This document shows positions 26,513-34,370 of a stretch of DNA of 64,000 nt, one piece after another. The position numbers and the translations under genes were made by a program. The stretch covers positions 186,001 through 250,000 of the forward strand of contig NZ_CANLOB010000003.1 of the NCBI RefSeq assembly GCF_947492815.1, written 5' to 3'. This DNA comes from an uncultured Dokdonia sp. (GTDB taxonomy: Bacteria; Bacteroidota; Bacteroidia; Flavobacteriales; Flavobacteriaceae). The notes under the pieces are model-generated. The model made no database searches and was not told where the DNA came from. It saw nothing but the letters and a program-made list of their open reading frames with translations. The stretch's first letter is position 1, and every line of letters starts with the position of its first letter.

Positions 26513-29500
26513 ACCAATTCTTTTTTAGTTCTATACTTTGCAATTCCTATACATCGTTTATAATACTTCTCAAGAATGCCATATAGTACTAATTCATGCA
26601 TTCTGGGATTTGTTTTTATCAAGCGATTAATACACATATGAACATGACTAGCGATGAGGTTATATAGTTGGATTTTTGTTAAGTTTTTTTTGAGATTAAT
26701 AACTGCGGGTTTTATTCTCTCAGTTCTATCTTGAAATAGAGGTGTTAGTATATGTGTGTTAGAAAGAACATCTTCTAGTTGGTCTATATGGGCTCTATAT
26801 TTAAGATCGATTTGTTTCCTTACTTTTTTATCGGCTTTGAATTCTGTGTAAAAGCTTTTGTAAAATTGAAAAAGTAAATGTTGCTTCTCTTGAAGTGTAA
26901 TTTCAAAGGCATCTAATAAAGTATCAATACTTTGTAAGCTGTATAACCATAGTGATTCACTATCATTAGTTTCTCTTGCATTCTTTAATAAATTAATAAC
27001 GAGATCACTGTCGTGAAAGAAAATAGTTTCGCTTTGTGCTATATGATGATGATGATAACGTTCTAATTCTCTTTCGTACGTTGCTAATTGTAGTTTCCAG
27101 ATAGATTTGCTTTCTATATATGGTTGTATATGCTCATTAAAAATAGTAATAATCTCATTTTTATGATCAGGGTTTGTAAAGTGAAAACGAACTCTTAAAT
27201 GAAATTTAGGATCATTATAGCGAATGAAGAACCATTTATCTATGAGTTCTTTCTCTTTTAAAGTGGTGATTATGTTTTCAAGGGTAGTCGTCAGTATTTT
27301 ATCTGCAATATTTGCTCCTGTATATACTTTAAAATATAACCACTCATCGCCAGGGATAAAATCTTTTTTCACAAAAGAAGTTGTTTTTTCTTCAGGGATA
27401 TAAGTAGCAGTAGTAAAAGGATTCCCCTTAAAAGAAACTACCTGTTCATTTGCAAAAGGAGTTTCTTTTTGATCTGAAAATTGATACATACTTTCGGTAA
27501 ACCTAATGTACTTACTTTTATTAAGGTTTTCCTCTATAATCCCTAGCATGAATTCATTTTCAGTATCTAATGTTAAGGGCTCACTGCCTCCTTCTGAAAG
27601 ATGGATATATCTAGGAATTTTATGATCTTTTTTAAACGTTTGAAATTTGTCAAAATTGATGGTGTTATTTTCATTTAAGAAGCTTTCACATTCAGAAATC
27701 GTAAAGCGCCATCTTGCAAGGGATAATACAATTCTATTATCATATTCAATTCTAGGGATGAAGCTAAAATGTTGTGTGATATTTGTGTTCAGATCTAATG
27801 ATAATAGATTTGACCTATACTGTGATTGTAAATCGCATAAGAAGTGATAGATAGAAATTGTGCCATAATGATAATTCTGAGCACATGACAAAAAAGGAAT
27901 AATTTCTTTATTAAGTTTTTTACTTCTTACTATAATTTTTGTTCCAGTGACACGTATCATGAGGTCATTAAGATCAATTTTTTGCGTGTGATTAGAAGTA
28001 TTACCAAAAATAGGAATCTCATAATCTCTATTGATATTTCTCATGGCTATATTCCCTGCTTTGTATGTGGTTAAATGAGTAACCTCAGCTACTATTTTTT
28101 CTGGAAATAGATTCTTTTCAGCTTCTGCAATTTCATTACCAAATTCAGTAAGTTGGTTATCATTACTCATGAATCTTCCAATATAATGAGCCGCTGTAGC
28201 TCCTCCAGCAGAGGTGATAAACATCTTACCTTCTGATCTTGCATATATCATGGGGAATGTACCTCTTAATGTAGTTGTTCTATTTTCAAAAGCACTTATG
28301 TCTTTATTCTTTAGATCTATAGAAGTTTCTCCATTTTTTAAAGCATCCATAATCGTTTTAAACCAAAATGTATCAGCTTTTGTATCACAAGAAATTTCTT
28401 CATGGAAAGAACTTGATTCTGGGAATGTAAGATCGTCTATAAGCCATGAAGAACTACCGTCATATAAGCTTTGGATATACCCAATCCCAGTTTCTTTATC
28501 TAAAGCTTCTAATAATGGGACTTCAATATCATCATATCTTTCTACAAATGCTTTTTTAAATGCCTCTAGGTTTTTATATGAGGTATATTTTTTTTCAGGT
28601 TTTTGAGTTGCAAATACAGAAAGTAATTGAATCGCTTCTTGTAACGATGTGTGATCTTCTTGTGAGTTTTGAGATAATACTTGTGGTAAGTGTACTCTTT
28701 TTAAATCTGTATGTATTGTACTTTTATCGACGTCCCAGTTTAATTTTTTGATTTCACTGTGTAGTAATTCATATTCAGCTATTTCATTTCCTATAATCTT
28801 AGCATCTAATCGATCAATAATAGTTTTTATAGTTTTTAAAACAGTGATGATAGCACTTAAAGTAGTATCATTATCCCAAGCACGATCTGCATGAGTCGTA
28901 ACAAACTCAAATACTTGATTAAAAGGAGCAGGACCATTAAGACTAAAATCTAATGAACTAATAATAATTTGAGAGTGAATTAAATCATTTATATAATGAG
29001 TAACCTGATCTATAGTAACACCTTCAACATGATCCATCAAAAGCTGTATAAGTTCTTTTTTTGTTTTTGGTGTTACTTTACAATTTGATATGATAAGTTG
29101 TAAAACAGCGTCAAGATCTACATCTGATAATGTAAACTTTCGTTCACCAGAATTACTTTTAGAAGATTCAATATATCTACAGCTTATATCGTTAGTATAT
29201 GCTGTATCATTTATGTGATAATGAAGTTTTTCTTGTACTACTTTATGATTTTGTAATAGATCTATTATATGTGATAAAAATGAGATGTCTATTCCTGTAA
29301 AACGCTCAAATGAAGCTTCGTTATCTAGAGTGGAGTTTTTGATTTTAGAAGGGTTGACAATACCATAAGAAGCAAATAACCCAAAAGGAACACAATTTGT
29401 GATAGCTCGTATATAGTATTTTAAAATACTTTTAAACAGCTGTTCTTTCTTGTGTGATGGGTACTCTTCTTTTTGAATTGATTTTTTCCATTCATAAAAT

Positions 29501-29676
29501 AACTCTGGAGAGGCTAAAAAAATAGCTTCTTTAAATGTTGAATCTTTGAATAGATTTTCAACAAACGGAATAATATCTTCTTCTTTGGTAGGAATTGTTT
29601 TATAATTCTCTAAAGCATAGAAAGGAGTTCGTATAACTTTTGTGTCAAAGGTCTTATATAACTGCTGCTGTTTCAT
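26509..29676 (-). CDS. lanB: Class I lanthipeptide dehydratase LanB
   Basis: A 1055-residue enzyme that glutamylates Ser/Thr of the precursor using glutamyl-tRNA and eliminates glutamate to give dehydroalanine/dehydrobutyrine. The N-terminal glutamylation domain (about 1-720) includes the conserved CVPFGLFASYGIV segment near residue 95. The C-terminal elimination domain (about 765-1050) has the typical EWLYFKVYTGANIADKIL and WFFIRYNDPKFHLRVRF. Full length argues for a single-protein class I dehydratase rather than a split one. It overlaps the oxidoreductase gene upstream by 23 bases and the exporter downstream by 4, showing tight translational coupling. Confidence 0.95.
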   Translation of the reverse strand: MKQQQLYKTFDTKVIRTPFYALENYKTIPTKEEDIIPFVENLFKDSTFKEAIFLASPELFYEWKKSIQKEEYPSHKKEQLFKSILKYYIRAITNCVPFGLFASYGIVNPSKIKNSTLDNEASFERFTGIDISFLSHIIDLLQNHKVVQEKLHYHINDTAYTNDISCRYIESSKSNSGERKFTLSDVDLDAVLQLIISNCKVTPKTKKELIQLLMDHVEGVTIDQVTHYINDLIHSQIIISSLDFSLNGPAPFNQVFEFVTTHADRAWDNDTTLSAIITVLKTIKTIIDRLDAKIIGNEIAEYELLHSEIKKLNWDVDKSTIHTDLKRVHLPQVLSQNSQEDHTSLQEAIQLLSVFATQKPEKKYTSYKNLEAFKKAFVERYDDIEVPLLEALDKETGIGYIQSLYDGSSSWLIDDLTFPESSSFHEEISCDTKADTFWFKTIMDALKNGETSIDLKNKDISAFENRTTTLRGTFPMIYARSEGKMFITSAGGATAAHYIGRFMSNDNQLTEFGNEIAEAEKNLFPEKIVAEVTHLTTYKAGNIAMRNINRDYEIPIFGNTSNHTQKIDLNDLMIRVTGTKIIVRSKKLNKEIIPFLSCAQNYHYGTISIYHFLCDLQSQYRSNLLSLDLNTNITQHFSFIPRIEYDNRIVLSLARWRFTISECESFLNENNTINFDKFQTFKKDHKIPRYIHLSEGGSEPLTLDTENEFMLGIIEENLNKSKYIRFTESMYQFSDQKETPFANEQVVSFKGNPFTTATYIPEEKTTSFVKKDFIPGDEWLYFKVYTGANIADKILTTTLENIITTLKEKELIDKWFFIRYNDPKFHLRVRFHFTNPDHKNEIITIFNEHIQPYIESKSIWKLQLATYERELERYHHHHIAQSETIFFHDSDLVINLLKNARETNDSESLWLYSLQSIDTLLDAFEITLQEKQHLLFQFYKSFYTEFKADKKVRKQIDLKYRAHIDQLEDVLSNTHILTPLFQDRTERIKPAVINLKKNLTKIQLYNLIASHVHMCINRLIKTNPRMHELVLYGILEKYYKRCIGIAKYRTKKELV

Positions 29677-30607
29677 TTGCTATTTCTTTTTTAAGATTAA
29701 ACACATCACTTATGCCTTGTAGGTTTTTGATTTTTTGAGTGTTATTAATTTCTGTGTCCATTAAAATAAACTCGTCAATACCATATATGATTTGGTACTC
29801 ATGTAATAAGTCATATAATTGATTCATAGAGCTTACATGAATTGTTGTTGATTTTTTAGTAGCTTCAAATTTTGAAGTAGTATTAATCATATTTTTAGAA
29901 CCAGATGGATCATACGATATTCCTAATGCTAATGTTACTTGAGGTAAAAAGTTATGCTCTTGGTAAAACATTTCTTTATACATAGTAAGCTCATCTTTAT
30001 TGTAATTGACATCAATTAAACCACTGCCGTGCATAATAGACCTACAGTAATTCATTTTATATTTGATAGCATCTGGAAAGTTTCTATAAGAAATAGATAA
30101 GTACCACAAATCTGGTAATGTCCCTCCAAATGGTGGAAGTACTATTTGATTCTTTTGTAAGTTTTCTAATTCGTTTTGTAATAGGTTGTAAATCCTTTCA
30201 ATTTTTTTATCAAATAATTGTTTGTCATTTATATCATATACTTGATCGGTCAGATAGTGATTATCGGGACTACTTTTAGCTAATCCAAGATCTATTCTGT
30301 TTGAGAAAAGATTATTCAAAAATTTGAAATTTGAAGCTGTAAAGTAGGGTTCATGGATTTTTGCTAAAACACCGGCAGCACCTACTTTAATTCTTTCTGT
30401 CATTCCAACAATTAAAGCAATTAACATTTCTGGAGAACCATATGGTAAGTCTTTGTCATCATCGTGATGTTCTGTAAGCCAAAACCTCGAAAAGTTTAAT
30501 TCATCTGCATGAACAGCATATTCTATAATATCTTGTATTGTACCTAAAGCGGTTTTATTTTCTTCGCGATACCCCATTTCTAAGAGGCCTATTGATAATT
30601 TTTCCAT
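29654..30607 (-). CDS. Luciferase-like (LLM class) flavin oxidoreductase in lanthipeptide operon
   Basis: A protein of about 317 residues; I take the ATG at 30607 (MEKLSIGLLEMGYREE) rather than the in-frame start 39 bases upstream that reads through the LanC gene end. Family features are visible: SRFWLTEHHDD near residue 45, GSPEMLIALIVGMTERIKVGAAGVL, and NLFSNRIDLGLAKSS. LLM enzymes use reduced flavin or F420. In some lanthipeptide clusters an LLM enzyme (LanJ-C type) hydrogenates dehydroalanine to D-alanine. That is the leading idea here, because the gene sits between LanC and LanB, but Bacteroidota generally lack F420, so FMN is more likely. Oxidation of another residue is possible. Confidence 0.85.
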   Translation of the reverse strand: MEKLSIGLLEMGYREENKTALGTIQDIIEYAVHADELNFSRFWLTEHHDDDKDLPYGSPEMLIALIVGMTERIKVGAAGVLAKIHEPYFTASNFKFLNNLFSNRIDLGLAKSSPDNHYLTDQVYDINDKQLFDKKIERIYNLLQNELENLQKNQIVLPPFGGTLPDLWYLSISYRNFPDAIKYKMNYCRSIMHGSGLIDVNYNKDELTMYKEMFYQEHNFLPQVTLALGISYDPSGSKNMINTTSKFEATKKSTTIHVSSMNQLYDLLHEYQIIYGIDEFILMDTEINNTQKIKNLQGISDVFNLKKEIANETAAVI

Positions 30608-30618
30608 TTTTTTGTTTT

Positions 30619-31839
30619 TTAGTTTAATAGAAAAACACGATCCCAACCAGCACTCTCTTGACCATTATAATCAGACAATACAAATAATGGACCTAGCCAT
30701 CCTGTTAATAATTCGAGATCCTTATCACTTGGTTGTTTTTCTAATTCCTCCTCCATTACGTTTACGGTTTGTTCTAACCAGTATGTATATGTTTTATGGA
30801 AAATAGGTTCTCCTGTTAAGTCATATATTTTTTTGTAAATATGTGCTACTCCTGAAGTGCCATGACACATATAACAATCAGATATGGCAGTGTCTTCAAT
30901 AGCTACTCTCATACTTACTTCATCTATCATTTCATTTGCTATTTGGATGTACTTGTTTTCGTTAAATGTTGTTCCTACTTTATATAGCAAATACATTCTT
31001 GATAAATCACTATTACACCATCCTAAGCGGTCTGTATAATGCACTATGGTACTTTTGGATGTAGGGTCAATTACAGTTCCTTTTTCTGAAATCACGTTGT
31101 AAGGAAAAATGGAAGGATAATCATAACCATCATGCATGATGGTGATGCCACTAGGATCCATAATATCTCTTTTAAACTGTAAAAGCGCATCTGTTGTTTT
31201 GAGGATAAGTTCTTTTGCTTTAACTTGTTGTATACCTTTGTTGTAGATTTCAAGAAAAACTGCTATAATAGCTAAAGAACCATGTGCAAAACCAAAATTA
31301 ATTCCTTGGCTATACAGATCATCTACTTGATTATAGAATAGAAAATCATTTTTTTCTGCATAGTCAAAAATGACATCTATAAGATTTTCAACATACGTTT
31401 GCGCATTTACTTCTTGTAAATAAAATAGGAGTCCAATAGCTCCATAGAAATAATCAAAATTACCTTTAGACACAGCATCAAGACATTTTGTATATACAGT
31501 ATCAGAAATCATTTGAACTTGTTCTGAATAAGAATCATCTAATATTCCACCTTGAATTAATTGATTGATAACAAGTCCTAGTCCTGGAATCCCATCTGCT
31601 AATGACGGCTTTTCGGTAAGAGAAGACTTGCCAGTATTCATGTCATCAAAAATGTTTTCAAGAATTTCTTCTATTTTACTTAGGTATCTCTCATCATTTT
31701 GATTTTTATATAGTTGGTAACAAGTTTGTGCCAATCCCAATTTTCCAATCAAAATATCTTCAAAGTCAATCGTCTTTGCATTACTATTCAAAATTCTATT
31801 TTGGATAGTTGTTACTATTGTATTAATTCTTTTATCCAT
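30619..31839 (-). CDS. lanC: Lanthionine cyclase LanC (zinc ligands intact)
   Basis: A 406-residue alpha/alpha-barrel cyclase that adds Cys thiols to dehydrated residues to make (methyl)lanthionine rings. The two zinc-ligand segments are present: Cys in DRLGWCNSDLSRM (about residue 274) and Cys-His in DCYMCHGTSGVAHIY (about residue 326). A barrel repeat glycine motif NFGFAHGSLAII precedes them. The size is normal. It is 11 bases upstream of the oxidoreductase gene and 8 bases below the second LanC-like gene. Confidence 0.92.
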   Translation of the reverse strand: MDKRINTIVTTIQNRILNSNAKTIDFEDILIGKLGLAQTCYQLYKNQNDERYLSKIEEILENIFDDMNTGKSSLTEKPSLADGIPGLGLVINQLIQGGILDDSYSEQVQMISDTVYTKCLDAVSKGNFDYFYGAIGLLFYLQEVNAQTYVENLIDVIFDYAEKNDFLFYNQVDDLYSQGINFGFAHGSLAIIAVFLEIYNKGIQQVKAKELILKTTDALLQFKRDIMDPSGITIMHDGYDYPSIFPYNVISEKGTVIDPTSKSTIVHYTDRLGWCNSDLSRMYLLYKVGTTFNENKYIQIANEMIDEVSMRVAIEDTAISDCYMCHGTSGVAHIYKKIYDLTGEPIFHKTYTYWLEQTVNVMEEELEKQPSDKDLELLTGWLGPLFVLSDYNGQESAGWDRVFLLN

Positions 31840-31847
31840 GATTTCTT

Positions 31848-33032
31848 TTATTTATAGTTAAAAAATGTCAGGTATTTACGGTGGGCTAATTTCATTTCGT
31901 GTGATAGTAGTGTAATTCCTATGCCGCAAATCCCATGAGAGAAGGAGAGTTGTATATCTTCATCAAATCCATTGATGTACGTATCGTATCCTGCCCAAGG
32001 AGTATTATTGTCACTATGAGTGATTATTTTGTCTAACCAATATTGTGAAGCACTTTTAAAGTAATCGTTATTGGTTTCTGAGGCTAAGTCGCTGTATAGT
32101 GCAAATAAGCCAGATGCTCCATAAATAAGCTCAGCATCTTTTATGTGTGTGTTTTTAGGATCTCTAAATCTTGCTGTATTTTCAAGTATGTATGTACCAT
32201 AGTTTACATATTCTTGATGATTCAATATATTTCCAATCCTATAGATGGCATACCCTATTCCTACATCTCCATATACTAAACTTTGATATGATAATTGTTT
32301 TCCAGATTGCAATTCGAATGGAAATAAGTTTACGCCGCAATTCTTCTGATGCTCTTTTAAAAATCGAATTCCTTGTACAATTAAATTGTTACAAACTTCT
32401 CTTTTGATTCCTTTTTCATAAACTAATGAAAGGAAAAATAGAACGCCAGCAATGCCGTGGAAAAACCCAGGTTCTATGGTTAGATTTTTTTTGTCTCTGA
32501 AACTAAACTTCCAGTATGTTTTATTCGTTGAAGAAATAGATAAAGTCTCTATTATTGTTATAATTTCTTCAAGTGTTTTATGATGGTTTGTAAGAAGACT
32601 GGCATCTAGATAATAATGTCCTACTGCTATAATTCCACTGATAGCATCTAGGTCTTTCTCTTGTATTTTTTTTTGTAGATATACGTTAATGTATGGATTA
32701 AGTATTTCTAAATATTCTTTTACCGTAGCAGTTTCTATGATTTGTTCTCTATGTAAAAAGCATAAGTATTTTGCAATTTCAATAATATGTAAATGCGTTA
32801 TAGCATTTTGGATGCTTCCACCTTCTGATAAGCAACTAAACGATTGATCTAAATATGAAGATACATGCTGTAAGTACGTTTGATCATTGGTACTTAGATA
32901 CTGATAATAGTTAAATAACGACAATCCTAATACTCCTTCTTCTAAACCAACAGCTTTTAATATATCTGCACGCATCTCTAAAGTTTCTTCTATAGAAGCG
33001 ATTACTTGTTGGTATGTTTTTTCGAGTATCAT
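31848..33032 (-). CDS. LanC-like protein lacking the zinc-ligand cysteines
   Basis: A 394-residue protein with the same alpha/alpha-barrel repeats as its neighbour (GFFHGIAGVLFFLS, YGASGLFALYSDLA, SFSHGICGIGITLL). The positions of the zinc cysteines are changed: the WCN-type segment reads LVYGDVGIG, and Cys-His-Gly reads SHG. Only the His remains, so classical zinc-dependent cyclisation is unlikely. It could be a scaffold that holds the precursor, or give ring specificity to the active LanC. It is the first enzyme gene after the precursor array and is co-directional. A GCTTTCGCGAAAGC palindrome lies 54 bases upstream. Confidence 0.85.
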   Translation of the reverse strand: MILEKTYQQVIASIEETLEMRADILKAVGLEEGVLGLSLFNYYQYLSTNDQTYLQHVSSYLDQSFSCLSEGGSIQNAITHLHIIEIAKYLCFLHREQIIETATVKEYLEILNPYINVYLQKKIQEKDLDAISGIIAVGHYYLDASLLTNHHKTLEEIITIIETLSISSTNKTYWKFSFRDKKNLTIEPGFFHGIAGVLFFLSLVYEKGIKREVCNNLIVQGIRFLKEHQKNCGVNLFPFELQSGKQLSYQSLVYGDVGIGYAIYRIGNILNHQEYVNYGTYILENTARFRDPKNTHIKDAELIYGASGLFALYSDLASETNNDYFKSASQYWLDKIITHSDNNTPWAGYDTYINGFDEDIQLSFSHGICGIGITLLSHEMKLAHRKYLTFFNYK

Positions 33033-33140
33033 TGGTAGTTATAGTTTATTATACAGTATGATTTTGTGGTTTTAATGTTTGGTAAGCTTTCGCGAAAGCG
33101 TATATTTTAAAATAACAACATGTAATAATTGATGTCTTAT

Positions 33141-33302
33141 TTATAAATCAATTTCTTCTTCCACTCCTCCGCAGCTATGTCTTCGGCACGTACACTTAGG
33201 TCCGCTAGATCCTTGGCCTTTTATATTAATCATTTGGCTGTCTTCTAATTGAAGTAAAGTTTCTTTACTTATCTGTAATCCTTTATTTAATTTGATTTTC
33301 AT
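33141..33302 (-). CDS. Lanthipeptide precursor 1 (divergent copy)
   Basis: A 53-residue precursor; the ATG at 33302 is chosen because MKIKLNKGLQ aligns with the other precursors. The leader (about 1-29) has the acidic LLQLEDSQMINIKG motif. The core contains GSSGPKCTCRRHSCGG and an acidic tail. There are three cysteines and four Ser/Thr in the core, so up to three rings. It differs from copies 2-4 at several core and tail positions (Lys, His, Gly-Gly, EEEIDL). It is the gene nearest the enzymes. Confidence 0.88.
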   Translation of the reverse strand: MKIKLNKGLQISKETLLQLEDSQMINIKGQGSSGPKCTCRRHSCGGVEEEIDL

Positions 33303-33365
33303 TTGTATATGTTTTTGTATTAAAATAACTTTGTTGTCTATTAGAATAGAGGATGTTATAGTCAA

Positions 33366-33459
33366 CTATTCTGATTTTAGAGCTTTTCCTATGATGGATA
33401 TTTTACCTTCTTAGGTCTATAAGATGATTTAGTTTTATAGCTCTTTATTTAAATTTCAT
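33366..33459 (-). pseudogene. Decayed lanthipeptide precursor remnant
   Basis: An ATG at 33459 sits exactly where a precursor start falls in each tandem unit: the upstream flank (TTGAATTGGTTAA and nearby) matches units 2-4. It reads only MKFK before a stop. About 80 shrunken bases follow, then a hairpin related to the intergenic hairpins of the array (33343-33372). It represents a fifth unit whose gene was deleted or degraded. Confidence 0.55.
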
Positions 33460-33506
33460 ACTAAATTAGTTTTAGCATTTTTATACTAAAATGTTTGAAT
33501 TGGTTA

Positions 33507-33551
33507 AAAAATCAAGGTAGAAGGTGTCGTAGTCAACTACCCTGATTTTTT
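33507..33551 (-). terminator. Hairpin after precursor 2
   Basis: TCAAGGTAG (33512-33520) pairs with CTACCCTGA (33537-33545), with a 16-base loop and a T run on both sides. Because the same hairpin follows each precursor, it may be a partial terminator or an mRNA end stabiliser that keeps precursor mRNA more abundant than enzyme mRNA. Confidence 0.65.
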
Positions 33552-33557
33552 AGGAGC

Positions 33558-33719
33558 TTAGGCTACAGCCACTTCATCATTACCTTGACAAGAGTTTCTT
33601 CGGCAAGTACAACGAGGTCCACTAGATCCTTGTCCTTTTACGCTAGCCATTTGGCTATCTTCAAGTTTTGTTAAAGAATCTTTAGTTAATTGTAGTCCAT
33701 TGTTTAATTTGATTTTCAT
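33558..33719 (-). CDS. Lanthipeptide precursor 2
   Basis: A 53-residue precursor. The leader begins MKIKLNNGLQLTKDSLTKLE and ends near DSQMASVKGQG. The core SSGPRCTCRRNSCQG is followed by NDEVAVA. The QMxxV-K-G segment before the core fits the leader ends of Bacteroidota class I lanthipeptides and suggests where the C39 protease cuts. The encoded protein is identical to precursor 3; the genes differ only at silent positions, which indicates recent duplication or gene conversion under purifying selection. Confidence 0.9.
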   Translation of the reverse strand: MKIKLNNGLQLTKDSLTKLEDSQMASVKGQGSSGPRCTCRRNSCQGNDEVAVA

Positions 33720-33764
33720 AATAAATAGTTTTAAATAATTGATAAAAAATGTTTGAATTAATTA

Positions 33765-33811
33765 AAAAGTCAAGGTAGAAGGTGTCGTAATCAACTACCT
33801 TGATTTTTTTT
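33765..33811 (-). terminator. Hairpin after precursor 3
   Basis: A perfect 9-bp stem TCAAGGTAG/CTACCTTGA around a 16-base loop, with an A run on one side and T7 on the other. Confidence 0.65.
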
Positions 33812-33817
33812 AGAAGC

Positions 33818-33979
33818 TTAGGCTACAGCTACTTCATCATTACCTTGACAAGAATTTCTTCTACAAGTACAACGAGGTCCACTAGATCCTTGTCCTTTTA
33901 CGCTAGCCATTTGGCTATCTTCAAGTTTTGTTAAAGAATCTTTAGTTAATTGTAGTCCATTGTTTAATTTGATTTTCAT
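33818..33979 (-). CDS. Lanthipeptide precursor 3
   Basis: Identical in protein sequence to precursor 2, with silent differences in the CTCRRNSC codons. It is 98 bases from the next gene, with a hairpin directly after the stop. Having two copies of the same peptide suggests gene dosage rather than product diversity for this pair. Confidence 0.9.
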   Translation of the reverse strand: MKIKLNNGLQLTKDSLTKLEDSQMASVKGQGSSGPRCTCRRNSCQGNDEVAVA

Positions 33980-34024
33980 AATAAATAGTTTTAAATAATT
34001 GATAAAAAATGTTTGAATTGATTA

Positions 34025-34070
34025 AGAAATCAAGGTAGAAGGTGTCGTAGTCAACTACCTTGATTTTTTA
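34025..34070 (-). terminator. Hairpin after precursor 4
   Basis: The same 9-bp stem as the hairpin after precursor 3. Only a few loop and flank bases differ. Confidence 0.65.
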
Positions 34071-34075
34071 GAAGA

Positions 34076-34237
34076 TTAGGCTACAGCTACTTCGTCGTTA
34101 CCGTTACAAGAATTTCTTCTACAAGTACAACGAGGTCCACTAGATCCTTGTCCTTTTACGCTAGCCATTTGGCTATCTTCAAGTCTTGTTAAAGATTCTT
34201 TAGTTAACTGTAATCCTTTGTTTAATTTGATTTTCAT
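34076..34237 (-). CDS. Lanthipeptide precursor 4 (first transcribed)
   Basis: A 53-residue precursor, first of the array in the direction of transcription. The leader has small changes (LNKGLQLTKESLTRLE). The core is GSSGPRCTCRRNSCNGNDEVAVA, with Asn in place of Gln after the last Cys. All three cysteines, the Thr and the Ser residues are conserved with copies 2 and 3. Confidence 0.9.
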   Translation of the reverse strand: MKIKLNKGLQLTKESLTRLEDSQMASVKGQGSSGPRCTCRRNSCNGNDEVAVA

Positions 34238-34370
34238 AATAAATAGTTTAAATAATTAATAAAGTAGAGTACCTTTTTGTGTCATAAACTCTTTTCTTGG
34301 ACGATCGCTTGCAAGCATTTTATAGTTAAGTCTGACATTTATTGGCCAAGCCAAACTTTAGATATAAATT

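Larger units (their letters stand above)
33488..34260 (-). repeat. Tandem array of 260-bp precursor units
   Basis: Three units with a 260-bp period each contain a leader region, one precursor gene and a hairpin after the stop. Equivalent hairpin positions are 33512, 33770 and 34030. The spacers share GATAAAAAATGTTTGAATT and similar stretches. The array extends in eroded form to 33343 through the decayed fourth unit and to the divergent precursor 1. Confidence 0.85.

Noticed and set aside
33507..34070. Regularly spaced repeats with hairpins that recall a CRISPR array
   Set aside because: The period is 260 bp and each unit contains an intact precursor gene; repeats are not separated by short unique spacers and no cas genes are near.
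34269..34284. GTACCTTTTTGTGTCA before the first precursor as a sixth copy of the LuxR-type operator
   Set aside because: Only about 7 of 12 arm positions fit, and the distance to a possible -7 element differs from the fixed 30.5 bp of the others.
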